DNA from: DTU078 sp002397345
GTDB taxonomy: Bacteria > Bacillota > Clostridia > Oscillospirales > CAG-272
Assembly (NCBI GenBank): GCA_937875545.1
Contig: CALLYE010000164.1
Coordinates: 1-16,164 of the forward strand
DNA length: 16,164 nt
Reading direction: 5' to 3'
The position numbers and the translations under genes are program-made. The notes under the pieces were generated by a model that saw only the letters and a program-made list of their open reading frames with translations, had not been told where the DNA came from and searched no databases. Positions 1 to 7,300 of the stretch are shown here, piece by piece; the stretch's first letter is position 1, and each line of letters starts with the position of its first letter.

Positions 1-3
1 GGT

Positions 4-28
4 CTGGGGGAGGTCTTACCTCCCCCAG
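4..28 (-). terminator. Perfect 11-bp GC-rich hairpin downstream of the URO-D-fold gene
   Basis: The arms CTGGGGGAGGT (4-14) and ACCTCCCCCAG (18-28) are perfectly complementary around a 3-nt loop. The hairpin lies about 40 nt past the stop codon of the minus-strand gene ending at 66, so it would form in its 3' untranslated region. Any T-tract that would make it a classical intrinsic terminator lies outside the window, so terminator is an inference. It may instead be one end of a repeat element (see 29-62). Confidence 0.5.
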
Positions 29-62
29 CGTATCCCCGTATCCCCGTATCCCCGTTCCCCCG
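29..62 (-). repeat. 8-bp tandem repeat forming a G-quadruplex motif
   Basis: On the plus strand the unit CGTATCCC occurs three times in a row (29-36, 37-44, 45-52), followed by a variant CGTTCCCC (53-60) and the start of another copy. Read on the minus strand, which is the mRNA sense of the neighbouring gene, this gives G5-AAC-G4-ATAC-G4-ATAC-G4 followed by ATACGCT and the G5 of the adjacent hairpin. The G tracts have loops of 3, 4, 4 and 7 nt, a textbook intramolecular G-quadruplex pattern. The sequence pattern is direct; folding is inferred. Confidence 0.75.
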
Positions 63-65
63 TGC

Positions 66-1304
66 CTATCGCAGCGTTTCTTCGATTGCGATTTCGCTCC
101 AGCGCCACAAGCGGCGCGGATCATAGCGCACAGTCGAGATATCCTTCATTATCAGCTCCACGCGTTTGCCGTAACGCTTTGCCGCGTCGATAGTGCGCCT
201 GATATCGGCGCGCGCGGCGTCCTCATCGAAAACGTCGGTTGCTAAAATCGCGGGCGAGGGCTTGTTTGACATTATGTATTTGGCAGACAGCTTTTCGGCG
301 AACGCTTCGCGGTTGCTCCACGGGCTGCACGATACCTTTCTGATTTTTGGCATGCGCTCGATAATATCCAGCCTGTCGTCGAGCCGGTCGCAGCAGCCGT
401 AGTAGACAGCTCCGAAATAGGGGAAAAGGCGCTGCATATACGGTACCTCAAACTCGGCGGTTATCTCGGGCGAGGCGCTGGAGAAAAGCTGCGCAAGCCC
501 GAACGCCCATACATCCTTCGACTGCGGCGCTCTCTCGTCACAGCCTACAGTCGGCAAAAAATCGGAAAATGTATACGAACAGTGCGTGACGTTGGTCGTA
601 ACATCGTAAATACCCAGCGCGTCAGCCTGCTCGATCTGGCTTATCATCGCTATGGTCATGCGCTCCATGAGCGCGTGCATGAACTCCGGTCGGTCCATCA
701 GCTCGATGTAACAATTTTCCACGCCCAACCATTGCGAGAGGAAGTCCCATATGCCGAGATGAAAAGTCCAGCCCCTGAATTTCCACGGAATAATCCCCGC
801 GAAGATATAGTCGGCTGCTTCCGCGGCGGCCGTTTCGCCGTCACGGTTGACAGAAAGCTGCGGAATCTGAATTTTTTCCACATCTTCCGGCTCTTTTATC
901 ACCGCTTCGTAATAATGGCCGAGGACGGCGCTGGACGGGTCGGTCACCGATGTGTGATCGATGGGCGATATGCCGTAACCGGTACTGCCGATGTGGCGTG
1001 GGATGTGTATGTAGGGGTTCAGCACCATATCGGCGGGCAGATGCTCCCATTTGTAAATTTCCATGCGGAGGTCCCACTCGACCCAGCGCCAATAGGGGTC
1101 CTCGACCTTGCATTGTAAAAAGCCGTCCACATCCAGCTCGTTCCACGGCATCTGGTCAATGGCGATCATCGGCTTTATCATATTGCCGTTGTTGAGCGCG
1201 CGCCATAGCTCGCGCTTCTCCGACTGCACGGGCAGGGAAGCATGGGCGGCGTATCGAGCTGCAAGCTCGCGCAGCACCGCTATATCTTTTTGAGAGGGCA
1301 ACAT
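66..1304 (-). CDS. Uroporphyrinogen decarboxylase (URO-D)-fold family protein
   Basis: A 412-residue protein resembling the large URO-D/MtaA/CmuA superfamily. Members outside haem synthesis often act as methyltransferases moving methyl groups to or from corrinoid proteins or thiols. Recognisable stretches are GWTFHLGIWDFL (178-189), HCSYTFSD (241-248), YYGCCDRLDDRLDI (301-314) and SNKPSPA (346-352). The paired Cys at 304-305 sits where many relatives have a Cys-containing metal site; the His often found two residues before that Cys appears to be Tyr here. The ATG at 1304 is preceded by a good ribosome binding site (AAAGGAG), and a TATAAT-like box lies at 1336-1341. No haem biosynthesis genes or corrinoid protein are adjacent, so true UroD (HemE) activity is unlikely and the substrate is unknown. 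It is last of a minus-strand trio after the AEC transporter. Confidence 0.85.
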   Translation of the reverse strand: MLPSQKDIAVLRELAARYAAHASLPVQSEKRELWRALNNGNMIKPMIAIDQMPWNELDVDGFLQCKVEDPYWRWVEWDLRMEIYKWEHLPADMVLNPYIHIPRHIGSTGYGISPIDHTSVTDPSSAVLGHYYEAVIKEPEDVEKIQIPQLSVNRDGETAAAEAADYIFAGIIPWKFRGWTFHLGIWDFLSQWLGVENCYIELMDRPEFMHALMERMTIAMISQIEQADALGIYDVTTNVTHCSYTFSDFLPTVGCDERAPQSKDVWAFGLAQLFSSASPEITAEFEVPYMQRLFPYFGAVYYGCCDRLDDRLDIIERMPKIRKVSCSPWSNREAFAEKLSAKYIMSNKPSPAILATDVFDEDAARADIRRTIDAAKRYGKRVELIMKDISTVRYDPRRLWRWSEIAIEETLR

Positions 1305-1384
1305 ATAAACTGCTCCTTTTTTTATTTTCGTTTATATTATATAACCGGCCGCAAGCATACAGCGGTCATAATTATATCGCGTTA

Positions 1385-2353
1385 TTATATTGTATATATA
1401 CCCAGAAATCTGATTAAAGCATCGACCGCAAAAACGGCGGTCGGGATAGTCAGCACCGACAGCAGCGTCGTCATACCAACGGCATGCGCGCCGTATGAGG
1501 GTTTTATATCATACGATTCCGCGAAAATAGCGGCGTTTGTGCCGGTCGGCAGCGACGCCATCATAGTACCGAACATCGTGAGTTCATACGGAAAGCGCAA
1601 AACCGCCAAAACAAGCCCGCAGATCACCGGCAGAACTAACAGCTTGACTGCGCAGAGGATATAAATACGCGCGTTTGTGAACAATTTACCCAGCGGAATC
1701 GTCGCAAGCAGACCGCCGGTGATGAGCATCGACAGCGGCGTGCAAATCGAGCCGAGATAATGCATGGCGTCAAAAATAACGGGCGGCATCACATCGCCCG
1801 CACGCGCGACATATAAAACAAGTCCCACAACGCATGGGACGGTGCCGAAGTTTACGAAAATTTTAAGAGGATTGATTTTTATCTTCTCACTCGCGCGGCT
1901 GAGCACATAAATACCATAGGTCCAGCAGATGAGGTTGAAAATGATAATAAAAAACGCTCCCCAAAATGCGCCCACATCACCATATGCGGCACGCAAGAGC
2001 GGTAATCCAAGAAAACCGCAGTTGGTGAAAGTCGCGGAAAATTCGGTCAGCCTCCGCTCCTCCGCGTCACGCATTTTAAAAGTTGCGATAAAAGCGATCA
2101 CCGCCGCGACCGCGTGTATAATAATCCCGATAACGAGGATTAAACCGCCTTTTAATAAATTATCATTTGAATATGGTACTCCCAGTATCGCGCCGATGAT
2201 CATGAATGGCTGCCCAACGCGGATTATCAGATCGCTCATCATTTTTGATGACTTATCGTCTATGAACCGCAGTTTCCGCGCGGTATAACCGGCGAGCATA
2301 AGTAAAAACATAGTCGCGACTACACCCGCGACCGCGCGAATATCAACCGTCAT
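1385..2353 (-). CDS. AEC (auxin efflux carrier) family transporter
   Basis: A 322-residue, strongly hydrophobic protein with about 8-10 predicted membrane helices, typical in length for the AEC family. Bacterial members transport small organic anions such as malate or malonate; plant PIN proteins are distant relatives. The N-terminal pattern (MLAGYTARKLRFIDDKSS, then an RVGQPFMI helix) and the C-terminal half with MASLPTGTNAAIFAESY (about 265-281) match the fold, including the Asn-containing crossover region. The ATG at 2353 has the ribosome binding site AAAAGGA. It lies 33 bp after the uracil-DNA glycosylase gene and 80 bp before the URO-D-fold gene on the same strand, so co-transcription is likely, although no shared function is obvious. 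The substrate cannot be read from sequence. Confidence 0.88.
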   Translation of the reverse strand: MTVDIRAVAGVVATMFLLMLAGYTARKLRFIDDKSSKMMSDLIIRVGQPFMIIGAILGVPYSNDNLLKGGLILVIGIIIHAVAAVIAFIATFKMRDAEERRLTEFSATFTNCGFLGLPLLRAAYGDVGAFWGAFFIIIFNLICWTYGIYVLSRASEKIKINPLKIFVNFGTVPCVVGLVLYVARAGDVMPPVIFDAMHYLGSICTPLSMLITGGLLATIPLGKLFTNARIYILCAVKLLVLPVICGLVLAVLRFPYELTMFGTMMASLPTGTNAAIFAESYDIKPSYGAHAVGMTTLLSVLTIPTAVFAVDALIRFLGIYTI

Positions 2354-2386
2354 ATTACAGCTATCCTTTTAATGTCAATGTATTTT

Positions 2387-2959
2387 TTACTTTATGAAAT
2401 TATCCAGCTCCGCTTTAATAGACTGCATATCACGGAGCATGTCCTCGCGTTTGCGCGGGTCGCGCAGCAGCAGCGAGGGGTGATATACGGCGCAAATGCG
2501 AAAAGAGCCGCGCTCGAACCATACGCCGTGCTCGGCTGTAATTTTAAAATCGGGTTTAATCAGCCGCATCGCGGATATACGGCCCAGACAGACGATCAGA
2601 CGGGGTTTTATAAGCCGTACCTGCTCGCGCAGGTAATTCATGCACTCGTCCTGTTCGGCGGGCAGCGGGTCACGGTTATGCGGCGGGCGGCATTTCAGGA
2701 TATTGGTTATGTAAACATCCTCGCGTTTTATATCGACGGCGGTCAGGAATTTATCAAAAAGCTGACCCGCGCGCCCCACGAACGGGATACCGCTTAAATC
2801 TTCCTGTTCGCCGGGCGCTTCGCCCACGAACATCAGGTCAGCCGTCAGACTGCCGCCGCCGAATACGGTCTTGGTTTTCGTCGCGCCGAGGGCGCAGCGC
2901 GTACAGCTTTCGCAGGCGCGCGCCAGCTCGTCCCAGCGCGCGGCGGTTTCGTTTATCAT
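2387..2959 (-). CDS. Type 4 (Fe-S) uracil-DNA glycosylase
   Basis: This 190-residue enzyme is predicted to remove uracil from DNA, starting base excision repair of deaminated cytosine. Four Cys positioned as in family 4 UDGs would hold a [4Fe-4S] cluster: C16 and C19 near the N-terminus, then C90 and C106 (C22 is an extra Cys). Motif I is GEAPGEQED (46-54). TNILKCRPPHNRDP (about 85-98) is the characteristic central block, and HPSLLLR (160-166) is the motif II His-Pro-Ser loop. Length is normal for the family. The ATG at 2959 follows a GGAG site. A promoter at 3118-3146 would give a leader of about 150 nt. The AEC transporter gene follows by 33 bp. Confidence 0.93.
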   Translation of the reverse strand: MINETAARWDELARACESCTRCALGATKTKTVFGGGSLTADLMFVGEAPGEQEDLSGIPFVGRAGQLFDKFLTAVDIKREDVYITNILKCRPPHNRDPLPAEQDECMNYLREQVRLIKPRLIVCLGRISAMRLIKPDFKITAEHGVWFERGSFRICAVYHPSLLLRDPRKREDMLRDMQSIKAELDNFIK

Positions 2960-3044
2960 TAAGCGTTTTCTCCGATTGCAGGGATTTTTGTCACAGACAT
3001 CCCGTATTTTTTATATTATTCCGGTATTTTATTTAACCGACATC

Positions 3045-3087
3045 AAGGGACGATGCAGGGCGCTGCGGCGTCTGACATCAGTCCCTT
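3045..3087 (-). other. Stem-loop in the leader of the uracil-DNA glycosylase gene
   Basis: AAGGGACGATG (3045-3055) pairs with CATCAGTCCCTT (3076-3087), giving 11 bp with one bulged A (3080). The 20-nt loop contains a small inner helix (GCAG with CTGC). It lies between the proposed promoter and the ATG at 2959 and does not cover the ribosome binding site. It matches no riboswitch class I recognise. It could be a regulatory leader, a processing site or a dispersed palindrome. Confidence 0.5.
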
Positions 3088-3117
3088 TATTAAAATCTAT
3101 TATTATACTTAAATTCG

Positions 3118-3146
3118 ATTATAAACTCGGTAAAAATCCGCGTCAA
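3118..3146 (-). promoter_or_regulatory. Sigma-A promoter for the uracil-DNA glycosylase gene
   Basis: On the minus strand TTGACG (3146-3141) and TATAAT (3123-3118) are separated by exactly 17 bp, close to consensus. Transcription would start near 3111, about 150 nt before the glycosylase ATG. The -35 box lies in the loop of the inverted repeat 3132-3180 and the spacer overlaps its 3' arm. Confidence 0.7.
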
Positions 3147-3180
3147 AAGCTTGAATATCTGGGTTCTGAAGCGGATTTTT
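3132..3180 (-). terminator. Probable intrinsic terminator after mecA (long-loop inverted repeat)
   Basis: AAAAATCCGC (3132-3141) and GCGGATTTTT (3171-3180) are a perfect 10-bp inverted repeat with a 29-nt loop containing a small internal helix. It begins about 30 bp past the mecA stop codon, and the 3' arm ends in five T residues on either strand. The loop is long for a terminator, and the element overlaps the promoter of the next gene. Confidence 0.5.
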
Positions 3181-3211
3181 TTGTTAAATATCGAATTTTA
3201 GTATTATATTC

Positions 3212-3817
3212 TCACAGCCTGCTCAGCGTTTCCACCGCGTCGATTTTACGAATCTCGTCGCAATGCTCGCCGACCCAAATGTGTATGGTTTCCGGATCGA
3301 GCAGCGAACCGTATTCGCGTATAACATCGTGGTCGATAACGCCGTCCAGCAGCATCAGATACCGCGTTTTACGCCTGTTCTGGTCACAATATGCGTTCGA
3401 CGCGCCCAGATAACCATCTGCGGTGAGTCTGCGGCAGCATGCGGTAAGCTGTGAAATCGTTTCAAATTCAACGGCAATACTGTTTTTTTTATGTATGTTT
3501 ATATCATCCGAATTAACAGTGCCGGAATGTTCGATGGTTACGCGGTTCCGGGCGGCTGTCTGTGTATTGTCGGCAGATAATTTGGTTACATACAGTTCGC
3601 AGCCGCCGCCTTTTGACGGATACACTTGAATAAATACACGTTTCGACGCGGCGTCGAAACCGGTTTTGTGTTTTGCTTCATCGAGGATGCTCCAGAGAGC
3701 ACGGCGTGTTTCGGTGTTGTCGTAATCAATGTCATCGCAGGACAGCGACAAATTTTTCATGTCGGCTGCGTCTAAAGTAACTTTTAATTTGTTTTCGCTG
3801 ATAAGGATATGTTCCAA
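3212..3817 (-). CDS. mecA: Adaptor protein MecA (ClpC adaptor family)
   Basis: A 201-residue protein matching the MecA/YpbH family, which in Firmicutes delivers substrates such as ComK to the ClpCP protease and controls competence, motility or stress functions. The N-terminal domain starts EHILISENKLKVTLDAADM, followed by the family pattern of an acidic stretch and helix (ETRRALWSILDEA). An acidic/polar linker rich in Asn, Asp and Ser follows, then a C-terminal domain beginning VEFETISQLTACCRRL, the ClpC-binding part in known relatives. I chose the TTG at 3817 because AAAGGGG lies just upstream and the N-terminus then matches the family. A longer in-frame GTG at 3883 would put the promoter (3866-3894) inside the coding region. 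It is transcribed alone. The gene symbol is by family resemblance, and overall identity appears low. Confidence 0.82.
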   Translation of the reverse strand: MEHILISENKLKVTLDAADMKNLSLSCDDIDYDNTETRRALWSILDEAKHKTGFDAASKRVFIQVYPSKGGGCELYVTKLSADNTQTAARNRVTIEHSGTVNSDDINIHKKNSIAVEFETISQLTACCRRLTADGYLGASNAYCDQNRRKTRYLMLLDGVIDHDVIREYGSLLDPETIHIWVGEHCDEIRKIDAVETLSRL

Positions 3818-3865
3818 AATTAATCCGCCCCTTTGCGCTATATAACATTTTTGCATTATACTATT

Positions 3866-3894
3866 ATTATAAGCGGACAGCACGGAAAATGTAA
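3866..3894 (-). promoter_or_regulatory. mecA: Sigma-A promoter for mecA
   Basis: TTACAT (3894-3889) and TATAAT (3871-3866) with a 17-bp spacer on the minus strand. A second TATAAT lies at 3860-3855. The start site would fall near 3855-3860, giving a leader of about 40 nt to the TTG at 3817. This argues against the upstream GTG start. Confidence 0.7.
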
Positions 3895-4012
3895 CCCCAA
3901 AGTTTATGGAAATTGAGGATTGAAATTATCAGGGTGGATATTTTGAGGTCTGTTTTTATTATTGAGCGCAGACGCCGCTCCGCCCGGCTTTGCATATAGC
4001 GGGCAGGCGCCG

Positions 4013-5062
4013 TTAAAACAGCCGGTTTCCCAATCCCTCGACAGAGGCGGTGTCAGGCCGGGCGTAAAGACCGCTGCCATCCGACCAGAACGTTTGCGGG
4101 GGCTGGTTTCCGATTTTACAGCCGCAGTCGACAATATCAGACACAACGGCGCTGGCGGTGGGCAGACTGCCCGCGCCCCGTCCGTAGAACATGACGTCGC
4201 CCGTCATTGTGCCGTGCAGTAATACGCCGTTATAAACGCCCTCGACAGCGTACAGCGGGTTTGTCATTTCGACCTCGAACGGAGCGACCTCCGCTTCGAT
4301 CTTGCCGTCGGGGAGCCGCTTGGCGCGCGCGATCAGCTTGACCGCGCGGTTACGCTCCGCCGCCGCGGCTATATCAGCCGGGGTGACAGAACGTATGCCG
4401 GTGCATTTCACCTCCGGAAAGGGAAGCAGAGCGCCGAACGCGACCGCTGCGAGGATGCAGATTTTACGGCAGGAATCGTAGCCGTCGACGTCGGCTGTGG
4501 GGTCGGCTTCGGCATAACCCAGCTTCTGCGCTTCAGCGAGGGCATCCGCGAAGCTCGCGCCCGAGTGCGCCATTTCGGTGAGGATGAAGTTGGTCGTGCC
4601 ATTTAAGATGGCTGTGATCTCGGTTATATCATCGTGCGCAAGAGATTCTGTCATGGGCCGGATAAGCGGTATGCCGCCTCCCACGCTGCCCTCGAACAGG
4701 TATCGCGCGCCGTGTGCGCGCGCAAGCTCCAGCAGTTCGGCGCCGTGCGCGGCGACAAGTTCTTTATTGGAAGAAACAACACATTTCCCGCTTTCAAGCA
4801 GCGCTTTTGTAAATTTATACGCCGCGCCGATCCCACCCATAGTTTCTGCGATAACAGAAATCGACTCGTCGTTTAAAATTTCGTTGAAATCGTGTGTAAT
4901 CCGGTTGGAATACGGGCTGTCGGGGAAGTCGCGCAGATCAAGGATGCGTTTTATGTTGATGTCGTCGCCCAAACGGCGCTTTATCAGGCTGTAGCTGTCG
5001 GAAACGACGCGTACAATCCCGCTCCCGACCGTGCCGAAGCCCATTATGGCGATATTAAGCAT
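4013..5062 (-). CDS. hom: Homoserine dehydrogenase, short form without ACT domain
   Basis: Predicted to reduce aspartate semialdehyde to homoserine with NAD(P)H, the branch point to threonine and methionine. Residues counted from the ATG at 5062: nucleotide-binding GFGTVGSG (8-15), SSNKELVAAHG (98-108) with the active-site Lys, ILNGTTNFIL (152-161), and GYAEADPTADVDGYDSCRKI (182-201), the homoserine-binding signature. GRGAGSLPTASAVVSDIVD (294-312) is the conserved C-terminal catalytic block. The protein ends about 37 residues later at 349 aa, whereas many Gram-positive enzymes run past 400 with a regulatory ACT domain. None is visible in any frame downstream. The start is uncertain: no strong ribosome binding site precedes ATG 5062. 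ATG 5077 or GTG 5089 (with an upstream GGTGA) are alternatives adding 5 or 9 residues. Confidence 0.92.
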   Translation of the reverse strand: MLNIAIMGFGTVGSGIVRVVSDSYSLIKRRLGDDINIKRILDLRDFPDSPYSNRITHDFNEILNDESISVIAETMGGIGAAYKFTKALLESGKCVVSSNKELVAAHGAELLELARAHGARYLFEGSVGGGIPLIRPMTESLAHDDITEITAILNGTTNFILTEMAHSGASFADALAEAQKLGYAEADPTADVDGYDSCRKICILAAVAFGALLPFPEVKCTGIRSVTPADIAAAAERNRAVKLIARAKRLPDGKIEAEVAPFEVEMTNPLYAVEGVYNGVLLHGTMTGDVMFYGRGAGSLPTASAVVSDIVDCGCKIGNQPPQTFWSDGSGLYARPDTASVEGLGNRLF

Positions 5063-5158
5063 ATTATTATATGTCATGCACTGACGCACAGCAAATTGTC
5101 ACCATAAAACTATATGGCATTCGCGGCGTCAGTAATCCTTTCTTTTGAATTTTTCGCG

Positions 5159-6562
5159 CTAATCTTTTTTACCGCCAATTTCTATGTTTATCTTGTCCGC
5201 CACATATAATCCGTTCGCCGCCGCCTGTGAGAGCGAGCGCGTGAAGCCCGCGCCGTCGCCGATGGCATAGATTTTATCGCAGCCGTCAAGCTCGAAGTCG
5301 TTGCAGCGCGGACGCGCGGAATAATATTTGCACTCGATGCCGTAGAGCAGGGTGTCATAGTTGGATGTGCCGGGCGCGATGTTGTCGAGCGCGTCGAGCG
5401 TTTCGATGATGTTGTCCATCTGGCGTTTCGGCATACACAGCGACAAGTCGCCGGGTACGGCGCGCAGCGTGGGAACCGTGGTCGACGAGGCGAGCCGCCG
5501 TTCGTCGGTGCGCCGTCCCAGTTTGAGATCGCCCAGACGCTGTATAAGCACGCTGCCGCCGCTGATGAGGTTGGACAGGCTCGCGACATGGCGGGCGTAT
5601 TCGATGGGGTTATTGAACGGCTCGGTAAATTTTATCGTAGTAAGCAGCGCGAAGTTTGAATTATTGGTTTTTCTGGCGGGGTCGTGATAGGCGTGACCGT
5701 TGACCGTCTGTACTCCGTCGGTGTTTTCGGTTACGACGCTGCCCCGTTCGTTGAAGCAGAACATGCGCGTCGTGTCGCCATATGCTTTGGAACGGTATTT
5801 TATCTTCGGCTCGTAGATTTTACTGGAGAATTCTTCCCAAACAATAGCGGGCAGCTCCACACGTACGCCGACATCGACTTGATTGTTTTCTACTTCGATT
5901 TTATTTGAAGCGCACCAGCGGGAAAAGAACCGGCTGCCCGCGCGCCCGAGCGCCAATATTATACGGTCGGCGGTCAGATCCAGCCGTCCGTCGCGTGTTG
6001 TGCATTTCAGGCGGTGAGCGTTTTTGTCTATATCCGTGACCTCTGTATTGGTGTAGATCGTAATCTTTTCGCTCAGATACGCGATCATTTTCAGCATCAT
6101 CTCACGGTTGCCGTCGGTGCCGAAATGTTTAAGCTGCGCTTGCGCCATGTGCAGATCGTATTTAAGCGCCAGCCGCTTCAGCTCATTGTCGGGCATGAAG
6201 CGCTCGGTGGACGCGCCGAAGGACACGAGGATTGAATCAGCCTGCTCGATATAGCCGATGACGGTATCGTCGGGCATAAGATCGGTCAGCCAGCCGCCGT
6301 ATTCGGTGGAAATGACATATTTTCCGTCGGAGAACGCGCCCGCGCCCGCCATGCCTTCCATAATAGCGCAGTTTTTACAATTGATGCATGACGGCACTTT
6401 GTGTTCAAGTATGGGACATTTACGCTTGTCAAGGCTTGCGCCGCGTTCCACAAGCACGATTTTCAATTCCGGGTGCTTTTCGACCAGCCTGTATGCGCAC
6501 ATCAGCCCGCTGATGCCGCCGCCCGCGATCGCTATGTCGTAATGTTCGTTTTTAATTATCAT
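5159..6562 (-). CDS. FAD-dependent oxidoreductase, COG2509-like
   Basis: A 467-residue flavoprotein. The N-terminal dinucleotide-binding motif AGGGISGLMCAYRL (13-26) ends in an acidic residue on the second strand (VLVERG, 37-42). A four-Cys cluster C49, C59, C62, C65 is followed by GMAGAGAFSDGK (70-81), an arrangement I associate with uncharacterised FAD-dependent dehydrogenases of COG2509. A second FAD-contact segment, ADRIILALGRAGSRFF, lies near 200, and YAIGDGAGFTRSLSQAAANGLYVAD is near the C-terminus, the usual ATG/GD FAD motif. The physiological substrate is unknown for this family. The Cys cluster may bind a metal or Fe-S centre, which is inference. It lies 40 bp after the NERD gene and about 100 bp before hom, so co-transcription is plausible. 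The ribosome binding site (AGGT) is weak. Confidence 0.87.
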   Translation of the reverse strand: MIIKNEHYDIAIAGGGISGLMCAYRLVEKHPELKIVLVERGASLDKRKCPILEHKVPSCINCKNCAIMEGMAGAGAFSDGKYVISTEYGGWLTDLMPDDTVIGYIEQADSILVSFGASTERFMPDNELKRLALKYDLHMAQAQLKHFGTDGNREMMLKMIAYLSEKITIYTNTEVTDIDKNAHRLKCTTRDGRLDLTADRIILALGRAGSRFFSRWCASNKIEVENNQVDVGVRVELPAIVWEEFSSKIYEPKIKYRSKAYGDTTRMFCFNERGSVVTENTDGVQTVNGHAYHDPARKTNNSNFALLTTIKFTEPFNNPIEYARHVASLSNLISGGSVLIQRLGDLKLGRRTDERRLASSTTVPTLRAVPGDLSLCMPKRQMDNIIETLDALDNIAPGTSNYDTLLYGIECKYYSARPRCNDFELDGCDKIYAIGDGAGFTRSLSQAAANGLYVADKINIEIGGKKD

Positions 6563-6602
6563 AATAAAAAATTACCTGTTTTTATGGGACGATATTTTAT
6601 GT

Positions 6603-7277
6603 TTAGCCGCCGTGTCCGGCGCCTGACGCTGGTGCGGGCGGTTTAAAGCGCTTAGCGCGCTTTGCGTATTTCCGCAGCACGGAGGTCGCTTTTTTTATCT
6701 CGCCGCCGCTCATGAATCGGCTGCGGTTGATGTCGCGCAGCGCCGGGAGCAGGCTGTCCGCGGTGTAAAGGTATTCGTGCCGGTTTTTAAACTTTACATT
6801 ATTGTCGGTGAATACGACGATGTTGAGCAGCGGTACGTTATAGACACGCTCGGCTTTGAAAACGCGCTCGACGGCGCGCAGGTGATGCGCGTTCTGCTCG
6901 AACGGATTTTGGAAAGAAAGGAGTTTTTCTCCGTAAACCTGACACCATTCGCCTTTAATCGGGTTTTCAATAAAGCCTTTGTGCCCCTTAACCTCTATGA
7001 CGCAGACCCCGCCGCGTCCGATGGCGATTATATCTATCTCGGTACGCGGCCCCCCCTGCTTTCCGGGTTCGAGTGGCAGCGTGACGCCGCGTAATAATCT
7101 GTTGGCGGGAAATTGTGTTTTAAGCAGGTTATAAACGAATTTTTCGCTCGCCCGCCCGTATTTTAATATGCTGTCGGCCGCGTTTTTTGCGGAAATGCGC
7201 TTGTATACAGCGATGATGACCGCGGATACCGCGACTATTCCGAGCGCGATGAGTGTGATTTTTAAAAATATATCCAT
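6603..7277 (-). CDS. Membrane-anchored NERD (nuclease-related) domain protein
   Basis: 224 residues with a single N-terminal membrane helix (about 4-25), then a NERD domain. The catalytic-type pattern is G41-x3-E45 (YGRASEKFVYNLL), then TEIDIIAI (79-86, with D82) and VIEVKG (93-98, with E95 and K97). This is the E...D...ExK arrangement of the PD-(D/E)xK superfamily, and all expected acidic residues are present, so nuclease activity is possible. A basic tail rich in Lys and Arg follows (about 195-212) and ends in Pro/Ala/Gly. Family function is poorly defined; links to DNA processing are suggested but unproven. It follows acp by 116 bp and precedes the COG2509-like gene by 40 bp. No convincing ribosome binding site precedes the ATG. 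Confidence 0.85.
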   Translation of the reverse strand: MDIFLKITLIALGIVAVSAVIIAVYKRISAKNAADSILKYGRASEKFVYNLLKTQFPANRLLRGVTLPLEPGKQGGPRTEIDIIAIGRGGVCVIEVKGHKGFIENPIKGEWCQVYGEKLLSFQNPFEQNAHHLRAVERVFKAERVYNVPLLNIVVFTDNNVKFKNRHEYLYTADSLLPALRDINRSRFMSGGEIKKATSVLRKYAKRAKRFKPPAPASGAGHGG

Positions 7278-7300
7278 TTATTTAGTTATAATATTATAGG

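Noticed and set aside
582..1118. 178-codon plus-strand open frame inside the URO-D-fold gene
   Set aside because: It is fully antisense to a well-supported gene, with no ribosome binding site or recognisable domain; high GC at codon position 3 keeps the frame open.
3818..3883. 22-residue N-terminal extension of MecA from a GTG at 3883
   Set aside because: It overlaps a good promoter and lies before the best ribosome binding site; the family N-terminus aligns with the TTG at 3817.
3904..4146. Possible frameshifted C-terminal part of homoserine dehydrogenase
   Set aside because: The peptide in this frame has no ACT-like pattern and is Pro/Asn-rich; the other frames stop quickly.
5066..5094. 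TTGCTG-17-TATAAT promoter-like sequence at the start of hom
   Set aside because: Its start site would fall within or after the ATG at 5062, so it cannot serve that start; AT-rich start regions often give such matches.
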